Assembly: GCA_900767375.1 (NCBI GenBank)
Contig: CAAFYX010000078.1
Location: 1 to 24,858, forward strand
DNA length: 24,858 nt
Origin: Rikenellaceae bacterium
GTDB lineage: Bacteria; Bacteroidota; Bacteroidia; Bacteroidales; UBA932
Direction of reading: 5' to 3'
Shown here: in pieces, positions 8,975 through 16,392 of the stretch
How the letters are laid out: every line of letters begins with the position of its first letter
Numbering within the stretch: the first letter of the stretch is position 1
Notes under the pieces: model-generated
What the model was told of the DNA's origin: nothing
The model's input: the letters and a program-made list of their open reading frames with translations, nothing else
The model's database searches: none
Position numbers and translations under genes: made by a program

Positions 8975-11689
8975 ATGAAAAAGACTATTTGCTATATATG
9001 CATGTGTGCTCTGCTTGTGGCAGGATGCTACAAGACCGAGCTCAATCAGATCGACAAGGAAATTACCACCCTTACCGGCACTGAGGTCGCTTCCCTTGAC
9101 ACCCAGCTCAAGAATATCCGGGAGTCCCTGGACAATCTTCCTTTCCTCAGCATCGAGCTGAAGGATTATATGGTCCAGCTGATCGCTACCGCTGATGATC
9201 TTCAGAAGCGTATCGACGGGGTGAGCCAGGACATCGCCACTCTGAAGGCTGCCGTGACGGAGAAGAACGAAGGCGTACAGAAGGAGCTTCTCTCCAGGCT
9301 GGAGACTGCCAAGTCCGCCCTGGAGACCCAGCTCGCCGCCACCCGCGCCGTCATCGATGCTCTTCAGCAGAAATATGACTCGCTCGAGAATCGTACCGGC
9401 GAGCTGGAGGACTATGCAGAATCGCAGTTCGCCACTCTCGACTGGGTCAATGCCACATTCGCCACTTCGGCGCGTCAGGAGGAGCTCATCGCCGACGTCG
9501 AGACCGTCCGTTCCATGCTGGACGGACTCTCTTCCATAACCATCCAGCTCAGTGACGGGATCAAGTCGTTCATTGACACCGAGGTGAAGGCGGCAAAGGA
9601 CAGTGTCGACGCTGAGATCGCCGCTATGGTCGACGATGTGACCGCATCCATCGCTGCCGCTGTGCAGCAGGCCAGGGAGCGCATCACAACCGCCAACAAC
9701 GATAAACTGACGGAAGCGATAAGTGCTGTCGAGGCCAGTGCCAAGGAGTGGGTGAGCGCCCAGCTCGATGACTATTATACCATCGCAAAGGCCGAGGCTC
9801 AGATCGAGGCTTTCCGAATCCTCATCGGCGTCGTCCCTGAAGGCACTTCCCTCCAGGACCAGATAGATGCTATCGCTTTACAGATAGCTGACACTAAAGA
9901 AAAAGTCACTGAAGCCTATCAGCAGGCCATCAAGGATGCCATCGAGAAATGTGAGGGCACTCTCACCGGTGATCTCGCTGATAAGATTCAGGGTATCCGT
10001 GACAATGAGCTCAAGTCCCTTTATGGGGACGTAGATTATCTTGAGGGCGAGGTGTCCAAGCTCCTGGATGTTCTCTCGGACAAGGAGATGCGTATCCAGA
10101 CCCTTGACGGCCAGGTCGCTGCCATCCGGAAGTCCCTCGAAGTCCTGGACGAGCTCGAGACTACCCTCAAGGACTACATCGAAGCCGTGGAGGCGGAGCT
10201 CGGCGGCACTGACGCGGACAATCTCCAGTATCTCACCGCTCTGATTTCTTCGCTCAGCACCTCTCATGACGGCAAGTCACTCAAGGATATAATAGATGAC
10301 CTTGAAGATTATGTGGGTACGATACCTACCGATGACGAGAGTATCTCAGCATGGATAGAGAGTTCCTTCAGCACCTTTGAGAAAGAGTATGGTCTGTATG
10401 CCACCATCGGCTACGTGGAAGACCTTTACAAGGAGGTCAGCGAAACCGTTTCAAACCATTCCGGCAGACTTGGGGACATCGAAACCTCGCTTTCGACCAT
10501 CATCGAGGACTCCAAGTCCACTATCGATGGATGGATCACCGAAGCTCTGAGCAGTTACATGGATGCTTCTACGTTTGACGGAAGGCTTTCCCTTCTCAAG
10601 ACCAAGCTTGAAGAGCTCTTCGCTGACGGTGACGATACCCTTATCGACAACATCAACACCCTCAGCGGAAAGATCAGCTCCACTATCAATGACGAACTGA
10701 CAGAAGAATACAAGGAGGCCATCGGAATGGCCATCTCGGACTACAACGGATTCGTGACAGATGAAGTGAAGAAGGTGTTCGATGAGGCTGACGGCAAGAT
10801 CAATACCCTCGACGCTGAGGTGTCGGGTGTAGAGTCCACTGTCGAGGGCATCCAGAATGATATCAAGGACCTCAAGGACAGGATCATCTCAGCCAAGAAC
10901 GATATCTCCACCTTGCTTGAGTTCATAAAGGACAGCGGCTTCACTTCGCTCAAGGACCTTGTGGAAGATCTCAAGGCCAAGGTCGATGCCGTCCCTGACA
11001 CTTATGCCAGTCTCTCTGATTTCAATACTGTCAATGCCACCGTTACCGGTGAGGGCGGATATGCTTCCATCGTGGCCCGGCTGTCCGACTTCTCGACCAA
11101 CATTGCCAAGGCTGAGGGCCTCATCGATGGCTACACCAAGGTGATAGGCGATTACAAGCTTTCCGGAGAGGGTGTCGACAACCTCAAGAGCATAATGGAC
11201 TCTATCCTGAATGATATCAAGGGAATGAAGGATGAAGTGAAACCTGGCAGCGACGATGGCTTGAGAGGGACTATTGAGGCCATTATCGATGGCAATGAGG
11301 ATATTCTCTCGGAGATCGACAGGCTTGAGAAGCTCATGCTCAAGGAGGTGAAGGATATCGCGAGCATTGTGTATATACCGGAGAGTTTTGACGGAATGGC
11401 TTCATACGGCCGTAGTGGCTGCACACTGGAGTTTGAAGTCCGTCCTATGGAGATTGCATCTGCTGTGGCTAAAAATTCCTGGCTTTATTATGTCAGTTCT
11501 CCGACCAGGGCCATCGACCTTAGAAGCTTCAGCTCCTGTTCCATTTCCGGTGATAACAAGTCGGGTGTGATCAGTGCTACCGGAACTATAGGTTCTTCTA
11601 GTGCATTGCGAGAAGGTGTCAGTGCCGTGCTCGTCGTTGAGGATGACGGATTTGATTTCGCCAGCGAGTTTGTCCCTATTTCATATTAA
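8975..11689 (+). CDS. Giant coiled-coil lipoprotein, paralog 3
   Basis: A 904-aa lipoprotein (MKKTICYICMCALLVAGC, Cys18), 20 bp after paralog 2 and last gene of the operon. It shares EVASLDTQL, SQFATLDW (compare DDFVTMDW in paralog 2), Trp259 followed by DDYYTIAKAEAQIEAF, and VVPEGTSLQDQID. A second module starts at Trp520 (WITEALSSYMD) with AIGMAISDYNG. Coiled coil runs to about 795. The C-terminal beta domain starts at IVYIPES (about 798), keeps LEFEVRP and ends ASEFVPISY. It is closer in length and ending to paralog 2 than to paralog 1. Its TAA overlaps the stop codon of the convergent HhH gene by two bases, leaving no room for a terminator between them. Confidence 0.75.
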   Translation: MKKTICYICMCALLVAGCYKTELNQIDKEITTLTGTEVASLDTQLKNIRESLDNLPFLSIELKDYMVQLIATADDLQKRIDGVSQDIATLKAAVTEKNEGVQKELLSRLETAKSALETQLAATRAVIDALQQKYDSLENRTGELEDYAESQFATLDWVNATFATSARQEELIADVETVRSMLDGLSSITIQLSDGIKSFIDTEVKAAKDSVDAEIAAMVDDVTASIAAAVQQARERITTANNDKLTEAISAVEASAKEWVSAQLDDYYTIAKAEAQIEAFRILIGVVPEGTSLQDQIDAIALQIADTKEKVTEAYQQAIKDAIEKCEGTLTGDLADKIQGIRDNELKSLYGDVDYLEGEVSKLLDVLSDKEMRIQTLDGQVAAIRKSLEVLDELETTLKDYIEAVEAELGGTDADNLQYLTALISSLSTSHDGKSLKDIIDDLEDYVGTIPTDDESISAWIESSFSTFEKEYGLYATIGYVEDLYKEVSETVSNHSGRLGDIETSLSTIIEDSKSTIDGWITEALSSYMDASTFDGRLSLLKTKLEELFADGDDTLIDNINTLSGKISSTINDELTEEYKEAIGMAISDYNGFVTDEVKKVFDEADGKINTLDAEVSGVESTVEGIQNDIKDLKDRIISAKNDISTLLEFIKDSGFTSLKDLVEDLKAKVDAVPDTYASLSDFNTVNATVTGEGGYASIVARLSDFSTNIAKAEGLIDGYTKVIGDYKLSGEGVDNLKSIMDSILNDIKGMKDEVKPGSDDGLRGTIEAIIDGNEDILSEIDRLEKLMLKEVKDIASIVYIPESFDGMASYGRSGCTLEFEVRPMEIASAVAKNSWLYYVSSPTRAIDLRSFSSCSISGDNKSGVISATGTIGSSSALREGVSAVLVVEDDGFDFASEFVPISY

Positions 11690-12690
11690 TTGATCCGGGG
11701 CTCAGCCACGCGGCAGCGTGACAGCTTTGCGGCGGCAGCAGGGGAGAGGATGCCGGCGCGTGCAAGTGACTCCACCGTCCAGAGGGCGGTGGAGTTGTGT
11801 TTCCGGAAGATGACGATGGCGTGGGCGCTGTGGCGGTCTAGGTAGGGATGCTTGGCCAGCTCCTCCTCGGGGAGGGTCCAGAGGGGGTAGGGCTCTGAAG
11901 GACCGACCGTGATGAGGTCCTTCAGGGCGTCGAACTTGGCCTGGTCGAAATTGTAGATGTCCATCAGCTGCTCGGGGTAGGAGTAGCCGCCGAGCTCGTT
12001 GCGGTAGCTGACCATTTTCGATGCGAAGTATGCGCCGATGCCCGGGAGGGTGTCGAAGGCTGTGGAGTCGGCGGAGTTGATGTCGATGCGGGGGATGCGG
12101 ATGAACGGCTCGAGGCGGTCGAATACGCTGTCGGCGACGACATAGGATCTGGCGAAGTCGGCGGGACGGCGGAAACGGCCTCCCTTGCGGCGGTAGTTGT
12201 CGATGGCCAGCGCCTGCTTTTCCGTGAAGCCCAGGCGCTGGAGGTCACTGACGCTGACGGTATTGGGGTCGAAGACGAAGGTTTCGACCCGATTGGCCCC
12301 GGCCTTTTCCATTATTCGGTTTGCGGCAGGGGAGTGGGGGGAGTCGTGGCGGACGATGATATCGGCCTCACGGCTGGCGGTGGGCTCGCTGGTTTTGTGG
12401 CCGTTCCGGCTTTTGCCGGCGGTGCTGCCTTGCTCTTTGCCGGCTGTTCCGGCAGTGGCTGTTTCTGGCCCGCTGTCCGCGAGCACTTTCCGGGCGAGCG
12501 CTTCGTTCACTACGAAAACCGTGTCCGGTGCGTCCCTGTGGCTCACCAGACGCGTGACCGCCGCGCTGTGAACGAACAGCGCCACCTGGTATCCGATCAT
12601 TAAAAATGCTAATGCAATGGCTCCGACCTTGAATGAGGCGGAAAGCCTATGGCTCGATTTCTTCTCCTTCCCTTCCATCTCTCTCCTCAT
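11686..12690 (-). CDS. Membrane-anchored helix-hairpin-helix (ComEA-like) protein
   Basis: A 334-aa protein with one N-terminal membrane segment (about residues 20-44, VGAIALAFLMIGYQVALFV), a low-complexity linker (about 70-120) and three helix-hairpin-helix units. The first is about 143-195 (VSVSDLQRLGFTEKQALAI). The second is about 202-262 (IDINSADSTAFDTLPGIGAYFASKM), a classic ComEA-type DNA-binding pattern. A third, weaker unit is at about 270-330. ComEA-like proteins bind DNA, in competent bacteria during uptake; in Bacteroidota such proteins are widespread and their role is unclear. The start overlaps the end of rsmI by 44 bp. A second ATG at 12678 is preceded by AGGAGAG and could be the real start. 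Last gene of the minus-strand operon. Confidence 0.75.
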   Translation of the reverse strand: MRREMEGKEKKSSHRLSASFKVGAIALAFLMIGYQVALFVHSAAVTRLVSHRDAPDTVFVVNEALARKVLADSGPETATAGTAGKEQGSTAGKSRNGHKTSEPTASREADIIVRHDSPHSPAANRIMEKAGANRVETFVFDPNTVSVSDLQRLGFTEKQALAIDNYRRKGGRFRRPADFARSYVVADSVFDRLEPFIRIPRIDINSADSTAFDTLPGIGAYFASKMVSYRNELGGYSYPEQLMDIYNFDQAKFDALKDLITVGPSEPYPLWTLPEEELAKHPYLDRHSAHAIVIFRKHNSTALWTVESLARAGILSPAAAAKLSRCRVAEPRIN

Positions 12691-13396
12691 TTTTGTATTT
12701 GTTTCCTGAAACCTTCTTTTCCGGCTCGGCGCCGGCGACGACTATGACGATCTCGCCCTTCGGCTCGTGCTCCTTGAACCATGCGGCCACCTCTGCGAGG
12801 GTGCCGCGCCTGTGCTCCTCGTGGAGCTTGGATATTTCGCGGGCGACGGAGCATCTGCGGCTCTCACCGAATGCTTCGGCGAACTGCTCGAGAGTCTTTA
12901 CCAGACGGTATGGGGACTCGTAGAAGACCATGGTCCTCTGCTCCTTTGCCAGTTCGGCAAGGAGCGACTGGCGTCCTTTCTTCTGGGGGAGGAAGCCTTC
13001 GAAGCAGAATCTGTCGCAAGGGAGTCCCGATGACACTATCGCCGGGATGCAGGCGGTGGCTCCCGGCAGGGTCTGGACTTCGATCCCTTCATCCGCGCAG
13101 GCGCGGGCCAGAAGGAAGCCCGGATCCGAGATGCCCGGCGTGCCGGCGTCGCTGATCAGGGCGACGTTGAGCCCGCCGAGGATCCTGTCCTTGACCATTT
13201 CGACGGTCTGGTGCTCGTTGTACTTGTGATGCGACTGGAGCTTTCCGTGGATGTCGTAGTGATGGAGCAGCACCGATGAGGTGCGGGTGTCCTCGGCCAG
13301 AATCAAATCGGCCTCCTTCAGCACCTGGACGGCTCTGAAGGTCATATCATCGAGATTGCCGACAGGGGTCGGCACTATGTATAGTATTCCGGGCAT
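12647..13396 (-). CDS. rsmI: 16S rRNA (cytidine(1402)-2'-O)-methyltransferase
   Basis: 249 aa. It carries the RsmI tetrapyrrole-methylase fold signatures: YIVPTPVGNLDDMTFRAV at the N terminus, AEDTRTSSVLLHHYDI, ISDAGTPGISDPG for S-adenosylmethionine binding, LPGATACIPAIVSSGLP, and FYESPYRL. RsmI 2'-O-methylates C1402 in the decoding centre of 16S rRNA, together with RsmH. Length is near the short end for the family, which is common in Bacteroidota that lack the C-terminal extension. The last about 20 residues are charged and unconserved because the frame is shared with the start of the HhH gene. It starts 3 bp after the stop of the preceding hypothetical gene. Confidence 0.93.
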   Translation of the reverse strand: MPGILYIVPTPVGNLDDMTFRAVQVLKEADLILAEDTRTSSVLLHHYDIHGKLQSHHKYNEHQTVEMVKDRILGGLNVALISDAGTPGISDPGFLLARACADEGIEVQTLPGATACIPAIVSSGLPCDRFCFEGFLPQKKGRQSLLAELAKEQRTMVFYESPYRLVKTLEQFAEAFGESRRCSVAREISKLHEEHRRGTLAEVAAWFKEHEPKGEIVIVVAGAEPEKKVSGNKYKNEERDGREGEEIEP

Positions 13397-13399
13397 AGA

Positions 13400-14017
13400 T
13401 CAGTCAAGTTTTCTTCTGACCGCCATCATAAGCTTGAAGACGGTGTCGGAACTGAAATTCCAGTCAGGGAAGTTCTCGAATACGTATTTCTCCGCTTCCT
13501 CCAGGGAGGTCATGGAGTTGAATGCGGCTATGGCTTCCTGGAATGCCATAGGATCCTCCTTGAAAAGGGTGTTGATGAAGAGCACTCTATCATTAAGGGA
13601 GATGGCGCTTATTACGTTCTTGACTGGGCTGGCCTGAATGGCCGTGCGCCACGGGAACTTCTCTCCCATCACATCCACCACGGCCTTTCTTGCGCGCTTC
13701 TCCTCCTTGTCGTTGATGCTGATGGCCTTCCCGGTCTCTTTCCCGGTCTCCTTCTCCATGTCACTCTCCATTATGGCTTCCTCCAGGGACTTCGCCTCTA
13801 TCGGCTTCGCGTTCTCCACCACCACCGGCTCCGGATCGAAACGCACCGGCTCGATATCCAGATCGTCTATGCTGATGTCGATCGGGACAGCTTCCGCAAT
13901 ATCTCCCGTAACGCTCTGCAGCTCTGCAAGCTGCGCTTCCACCTCCGCAATCCTTGCCTTCAGCTCCTCGAGAGTCTCGCGAATTTCTTCCAATTTCATC
14001 GTCCGGATGTTCTCCAT
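13400..14017 (-). CDS. Conserved Bacteroidales hypothetical protein with N-terminal coiled coil
   Basis: 205 aa, or 199 if the second ATG (codon 7, MKLEEIRETLEEL) is used. Residues about 8-36 form a coiled coil. About 40-110 is acidic, low-complexity linker (DISIDDLDIEPVRFDPEPV, ETGKETGK). The C-terminal about 90 residues look like a compact conserved helical domain (FPWRTAIQASPVKNVISAI, LNDRVLFINTLF, AFNSMTSLEEAEKYVFE, WNFSSDTVFKLMMAV). I recognise this as a recurring Bacteroidales protein of unknown function, not a named family. First gene of the operon with rsmI and the HhH gene, divergent from tdk with only 47 bp between the two start codons. No signal peptide, so probably cytoplasmic. 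Confidence 0.75.
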   Translation of the reverse strand: MENIRTMKLEEIRETLEELKARIAEVEAQLAELQSVTGDIAEAVPIDISIDDLDIEPVRFDPEPVVVENAKPIEAKSLEEAIMESDMEKETGKETGKAISINDKEEKRARKAVVDVMGEKFPWRTAIQASPVKNVISAISLNDRVLFINTLFKEDPMAFQEAIAAFNSMTSLEEAEKYVFENFPDWNFSSDTVFKLMMAVRRKLD

Positions 14018-14032
14018 ACAGCAATTAATTTC

Positions 14033-14040
14033 TATCTTTG
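14033..14040 (+). promoter_or_regulatory. -7 box of the tdk promoter
   Basis: TATCTTTG matches TAnnTTTG exactly. The -33 position has TTCT rather than TTTG, so it is half a consensus promoter. Transcription would start near 14047, which rules out the in-frame TTG at 14038 as the tdk start and favours ATG 14065. Confidence 0.55.
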
Positions 14041-14064
14041 TACACCAACCACAAATGTAACCAA

Positions 14065-14634
14065 ATGTTTTCAGAAAACAACATAAAATCCGGCTGCGTG
14101 GAGGTCATCTGCGGCTCCATGTTCTCCGGAAAGACCGAGGAGCTCATCCGCCGTCTCAAGAGGGCACAGTTCGCCCATCAGAAGATTGCCATATTCAAGC
14201 CAACGATAGATAACCGTTATTCGGACGTCGAGGTGGTGTCCCATGACCTTCACCGGGTCACGTCCACTCCGATCGATACGCCTCTGAAGATGCTCGCCAT
14301 CCCTGACGATGTCCAGGTGGTCGGAATAGATGAAGCCCAGTTCTTCGATTTCAGCATCGTCGAGGTCGTCCAGACCCTTGCCAACAAGGGTGTGCGCGTC
14401 ATCATCGCCGGCCTTGACACCGACTACCTCGGCAAGCCTTTCGGCCCGATGCCGTTCCTGATGGCCATCGCCGAGGACGTCCAGAAGGTCCATGCCATCT
14501 GCGTCAAGTGCGGCCAGCTCGCCAACCACTCCCACCGTCTCTCCACCAGCACGAAGCTGGTCGAGCTCGGTGAGACCGACATCTACGAGCCTCTCTGCCG
14601 CAAGTGCTTCAACGCCGCCCGCGCCGCCGAGTAG
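14065..14634 (+). CDS. tdk: Thymidine kinase (type II)
   Basis: 189 aa. It phosphorylates thymidine to dTMP with ATP in the pyrimidine salvage pathway. Visible motifs: P-loop GSMFSGKT at 17-24, the DEAQFF segment with the catalytic Glu90, the TDYLGKPFGPMPFL lasso near 119-132, and a structural zinc site made of C146-x2-C149 and C178-x2-C181. All key residues are present and length is normal for the bacterial tetrameric type II enzyme. ATG 14065 is chosen because an upstream in-frame TTG (14038) lies inside the promoter box. Divergent from the rsmI operon; transcribed alone, with a strong terminator 168 bp downstream. Confidence 0.95.
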   Translation: MFSENNIKSGCVEVICGSMFSGKTEELIRRLKRAQFAHQKIAIFKPTIDNRYSDVEVVSHDLHRVTSTPIDTPLKMLAIPDDVQVVGIDEAQFFDFSIVEVVQTLANKGVRVIIAGLDTDYLGKPFGPMPFLMAIAEDVQKVHAICVKCGQLANHSHRLSTSTKLVELGETDIYEPLCRKCFNAARAAE

Positions 14635-14801
14635 CCTCCTCGCCTCTGCCGGCATCTATTCCTCTACCGCGGCTACCCTTCTGCGACTAACCTCCTACCG
14701 CATTCTGCCCTCTCTCTCTGAGCAAATCCTTCACCGCTGGAAGTTATGCCAATCCGTTGCTGCCTGCTGCACCGCCAGTCTGGCCAGCATCCGTCCCACA
14801 T

Positions 14802-14830
14802 CAGCATAGCCGTTGCTATGCTGTTTTTTT
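14802..14830 (+). terminator. Rho-independent terminator downstream of tdk
   Basis: Stem CAGCATAGC (14802-14810), loop CGTT, stem GCTATGCTG (14815-14823), then seven T. The stem is perfect and the T tract immediate. Confidence 0.85.
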
Positions 14831-14852
14831 CATTTCCATCCCACTCATTCCT

Positions 14853-14936
14853 CCATCCTCATCCGCCCATCCTCATCCGCCCATCCTCATCCGTCCATCC
14901 TCATCCGTCCATCCTCATCCGTCCATCCTCATCCCC
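14853..14936. repeat. 14-bp tandem repeat, six copies
   Basis: The unit CCATCCTCATCCG[C/T] is repeated without gaps from 14853. The first two copies end in C, the next three in T, and the sixth ends in CCCC. The plus strand carries only one G per unit. The unit length is not a multiple of three and no gene reads through it, so it is an intergenic minisatellite. Confidence 0.9.
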
Positions 14937-15122
14937 TCTATCCATCTCATTCTAACCACCTCTTTCTTTCTTCCTCTTCACTATCCTCTTTACCATCCTT
15001 CTCTATACTGACCTTTCATCATGTCCCCCTCTCACTCTGGCGATCTCGCATGTCATGGCCTTCCATATGGAGATCCTTCCTGACTTAGCGTGTGATGGAT
15101 GAGAAGATTTTGCAAATGATGT

Positions 15123-15227
15123 CATCACCTAGTTTTTGTAACTTCTTAAAAATCAAGACTCTGTGATTCGATGGTGATGCTTCCGAGCCGAATTTGGCTC
15201 GGAAGCATCACTTGCTTTTTGTAACGT
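15123..15227. repeat. Imperfect 22-bp direct repeat pair
   Basis: CATCACCTAGTTTTTGTAAC (from 15123) and CATCACTTGCTTTTTGTAAC (from 15206) agree at 17 of these 20 positions and lie 83 bp apart. The second copy begins in the 3' arm of the hairpin at 15174-15211, so the repeat may mark the ends of a small non-autonomous element. Confidence 0.5.
15174..15211. repeat. Perfect 16-bp hairpin, REP-like, upstream of the RAYT gene
   Basis: GTGATGCTTCCGAGCC (15174-15189), six-base loop GAATTT, GGCTCGGAAGCATCAC (15196-15211), followed by TTGCTTTTTG. Such a long perfect stem could be a terminator or a palindrome recognised by the transposase encoded 226 bp downstream, as RAYT proteins act on REP palindromes. 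The sequence alone does not decide. Confidence 0.6.
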
Positions 15228-15345
15228 ACTGGTAACTAAGTCATTATGAATTATAGGCGGTGACATTGATTGCAAAAAAGATAAAAAACTACACCACCTC
15301 CTTGAAATATATATGAATTGATATGTTTTCCATCCGTTGGAAGCC

Positions 15346-15353
15346 TATCTTTG
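15346..15353 (+). promoter_or_regulatory. -7 box upstream of the transposase gene
   Basis: TATCTTTG fits TAnnTTTG. No clear TTTG is seen at the -33 position. Transcription would start near 15360, giving a leader of about 77 nt that contains short GGTCT/AGACC dyads. Confidence 0.45.
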
Positions 15354-15436
15354 AGACAACCTGTGAGAGAGGTCTGCCGGGTGGAGACCACTTCTGCACA
15401 GAGATGCATACAATTTTTATCATAATGCCTTGAAAT

Positions 15437-16390
15437 ATGATTATTCCGTCAGAAACACTCAAACGTATGGAGTCAGACCTCGGTTTGAACAGACCTTATG
15501 TCAAGGGCCAGGTCATTGAAGTCAGGAACTGCTGGCATTTCTGCACAGAAGGTGAGAAAATCGATATGATGTTCATTGGGAATGCCGATTTTGTCCACGG
15601 TATGAACAGCGTCTATATAGTGTTGAGAAAATACAATGTCATTATCATTGCATTCGTGCTTATGGATACGCATGTTCACTTCGTGCTATACGGTGACTTT
15701 GATGAATGCTATGGATTTATGCGCGATTACATAAGAAGAGTTTCCAGACACTTTTCACTGGTGCATAAGGAAAAGCATAAATTCGATGACCTTCCCGTTT
15801 CATATCAGCCGGTGGATACGGACACTTATCTGAAAACAGTAATCTGCTATGTCGTCAAGAATCCCACTGAAGGCGGCATCCCTTTTATGGGCTGGAATTA
15901 TCCCTGGTCCAGCGGTCCTCTCTACTTTGTTCCGGAACATTCCTGGACCGCTCCTTCGTGGGTGACGCTTTCAGCAAAAGAACTTACAGGAAGGTATCAG
16001 AAAGCCTTGCTTAACACAAGGAGTGCGAACAAAACCAGCCTCAGGGTCATGGATGACATGATATTTCCTGGCGAATATGTAGCGGTGGAAATCGTCCAAC
16101 GCATCTTCAAGACGTGCAAAAGTTACAACTACTTTATGTGCAGGACCAGGGAGGATGACGTGGATTCGAGGGGAGGAATCATGTCGAATCTCTCGATTCC
16201 GATTCAGGAACTGCGCCAGTGCAGGAATGAGATGTGTATGGAAATGTTTGGCAGGACTGCTATGAACAGTTTGAAAACACAGCAGCGCATCGCCCTGGCG
16301 AGAGCGATGCGCAGAAAGTATAACAGTTCCCCGAAGCAGATAGCAAAGGCCTGCGGGCTGGTATTTGATGAAGTGAAGAATCTGATTTAG
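15437..16390 (+). CDS. RAYT-like / Y1 (HUH) transposase
   Basis: 317 aa. The core carries the HUH signature HVH at residues 79-81 in the context FVLMDTHVHFVLYG, and the downstream helix YIRRVSRHF with the likely nucleophile Tyr98. ICYVVKNP and YPWSSGPLYF follow, typical of the Y1_Tnp / REP-associated tyrosine transposase group. The C-terminal about 50 residues (QQRIALARAMRRKY, SPKQIAKACGLVFDEV) look like a helix-turn-helix. Such enzymes cut single-stranded DNA at palindromes through a 5'-phosphotyrosine link. All active-site residues are intact. Codon use appears more AT-rich than in the neighbours, hinting at horizontal acquisition. Its stop is 2 bp from the stop of the convergent epimerase-like gene. 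Many RAYTs are domesticated single-copy genes, and this one lacks obvious terminal repeats. Confidence 0.8.
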   Translation: MIIPSETLKRMESDLGLNRPYVKGQVIEVRNCWHFCTEGEKIDMMFIGNADFVHGMNSVYIVLRKYNVIIIAFVLMDTHVHFVLYGDFDECYGFMRDYIRRVSRHFSLVHKEKHKFDDLPVSYQPVDTDTYLKTVICYVVKNPTEGGIPFMGWNYPWSSGPLYFVPEHSWTAPSWVTLSAKELTGRYQKALLNTRSANKTSLRVMDDMIFPGEYVAVEIVQRIFKTCKSYNYFMCRTREDDVDSRGGIMSNLSIPIQELRQCRNEMCMEMFGRTAMNSLKTQQRIALARAMRRKYNSSPKQIAKACGLVFDEVKNLI

Positions 16391-16392
16391 AT

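Larger units (their letters stand above)
14635..15436. other. 802-bp non-coding stretch between tdk and the transposase gene
   Basis: No convincing gene. In order it holds: 167 bp with no feature; a Rho-independent terminator; a very G-poor, pyrimidine-rich tract (about 14824-15030) containing six 14-bp repeats; a pair of 22-bp imperfect direct repeats; a perfect 16-bp hairpin; and a -7 promoter box for the transposase. The C-rich, G-poor strand composition would also suit a Rho-utilisation site as a back-up terminator for tdk; this is an inference. Confidence 0.6.

Noticed and set aside
2970..11689. SMC-type chromosome partition proteins
   Set aside because: Long coiled coils can give this label, but there are no Walker A, Walker B or ABC signature motifs and each protein has a lipoprotein signal.
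14038..14064. Upstream TTG start for tdk
   Set aside because: The TTG is the last part of a TATCTTTG -7 box, so it would lie before the transcription start.
14746..15088. Overlapping plus-strand frames in the 14-bp repeat tract
   Set aside because: They encode only Pro/Ser/His/Ile repeats in all three frames from a low-complexity tract and start inside or after a strong terminator.
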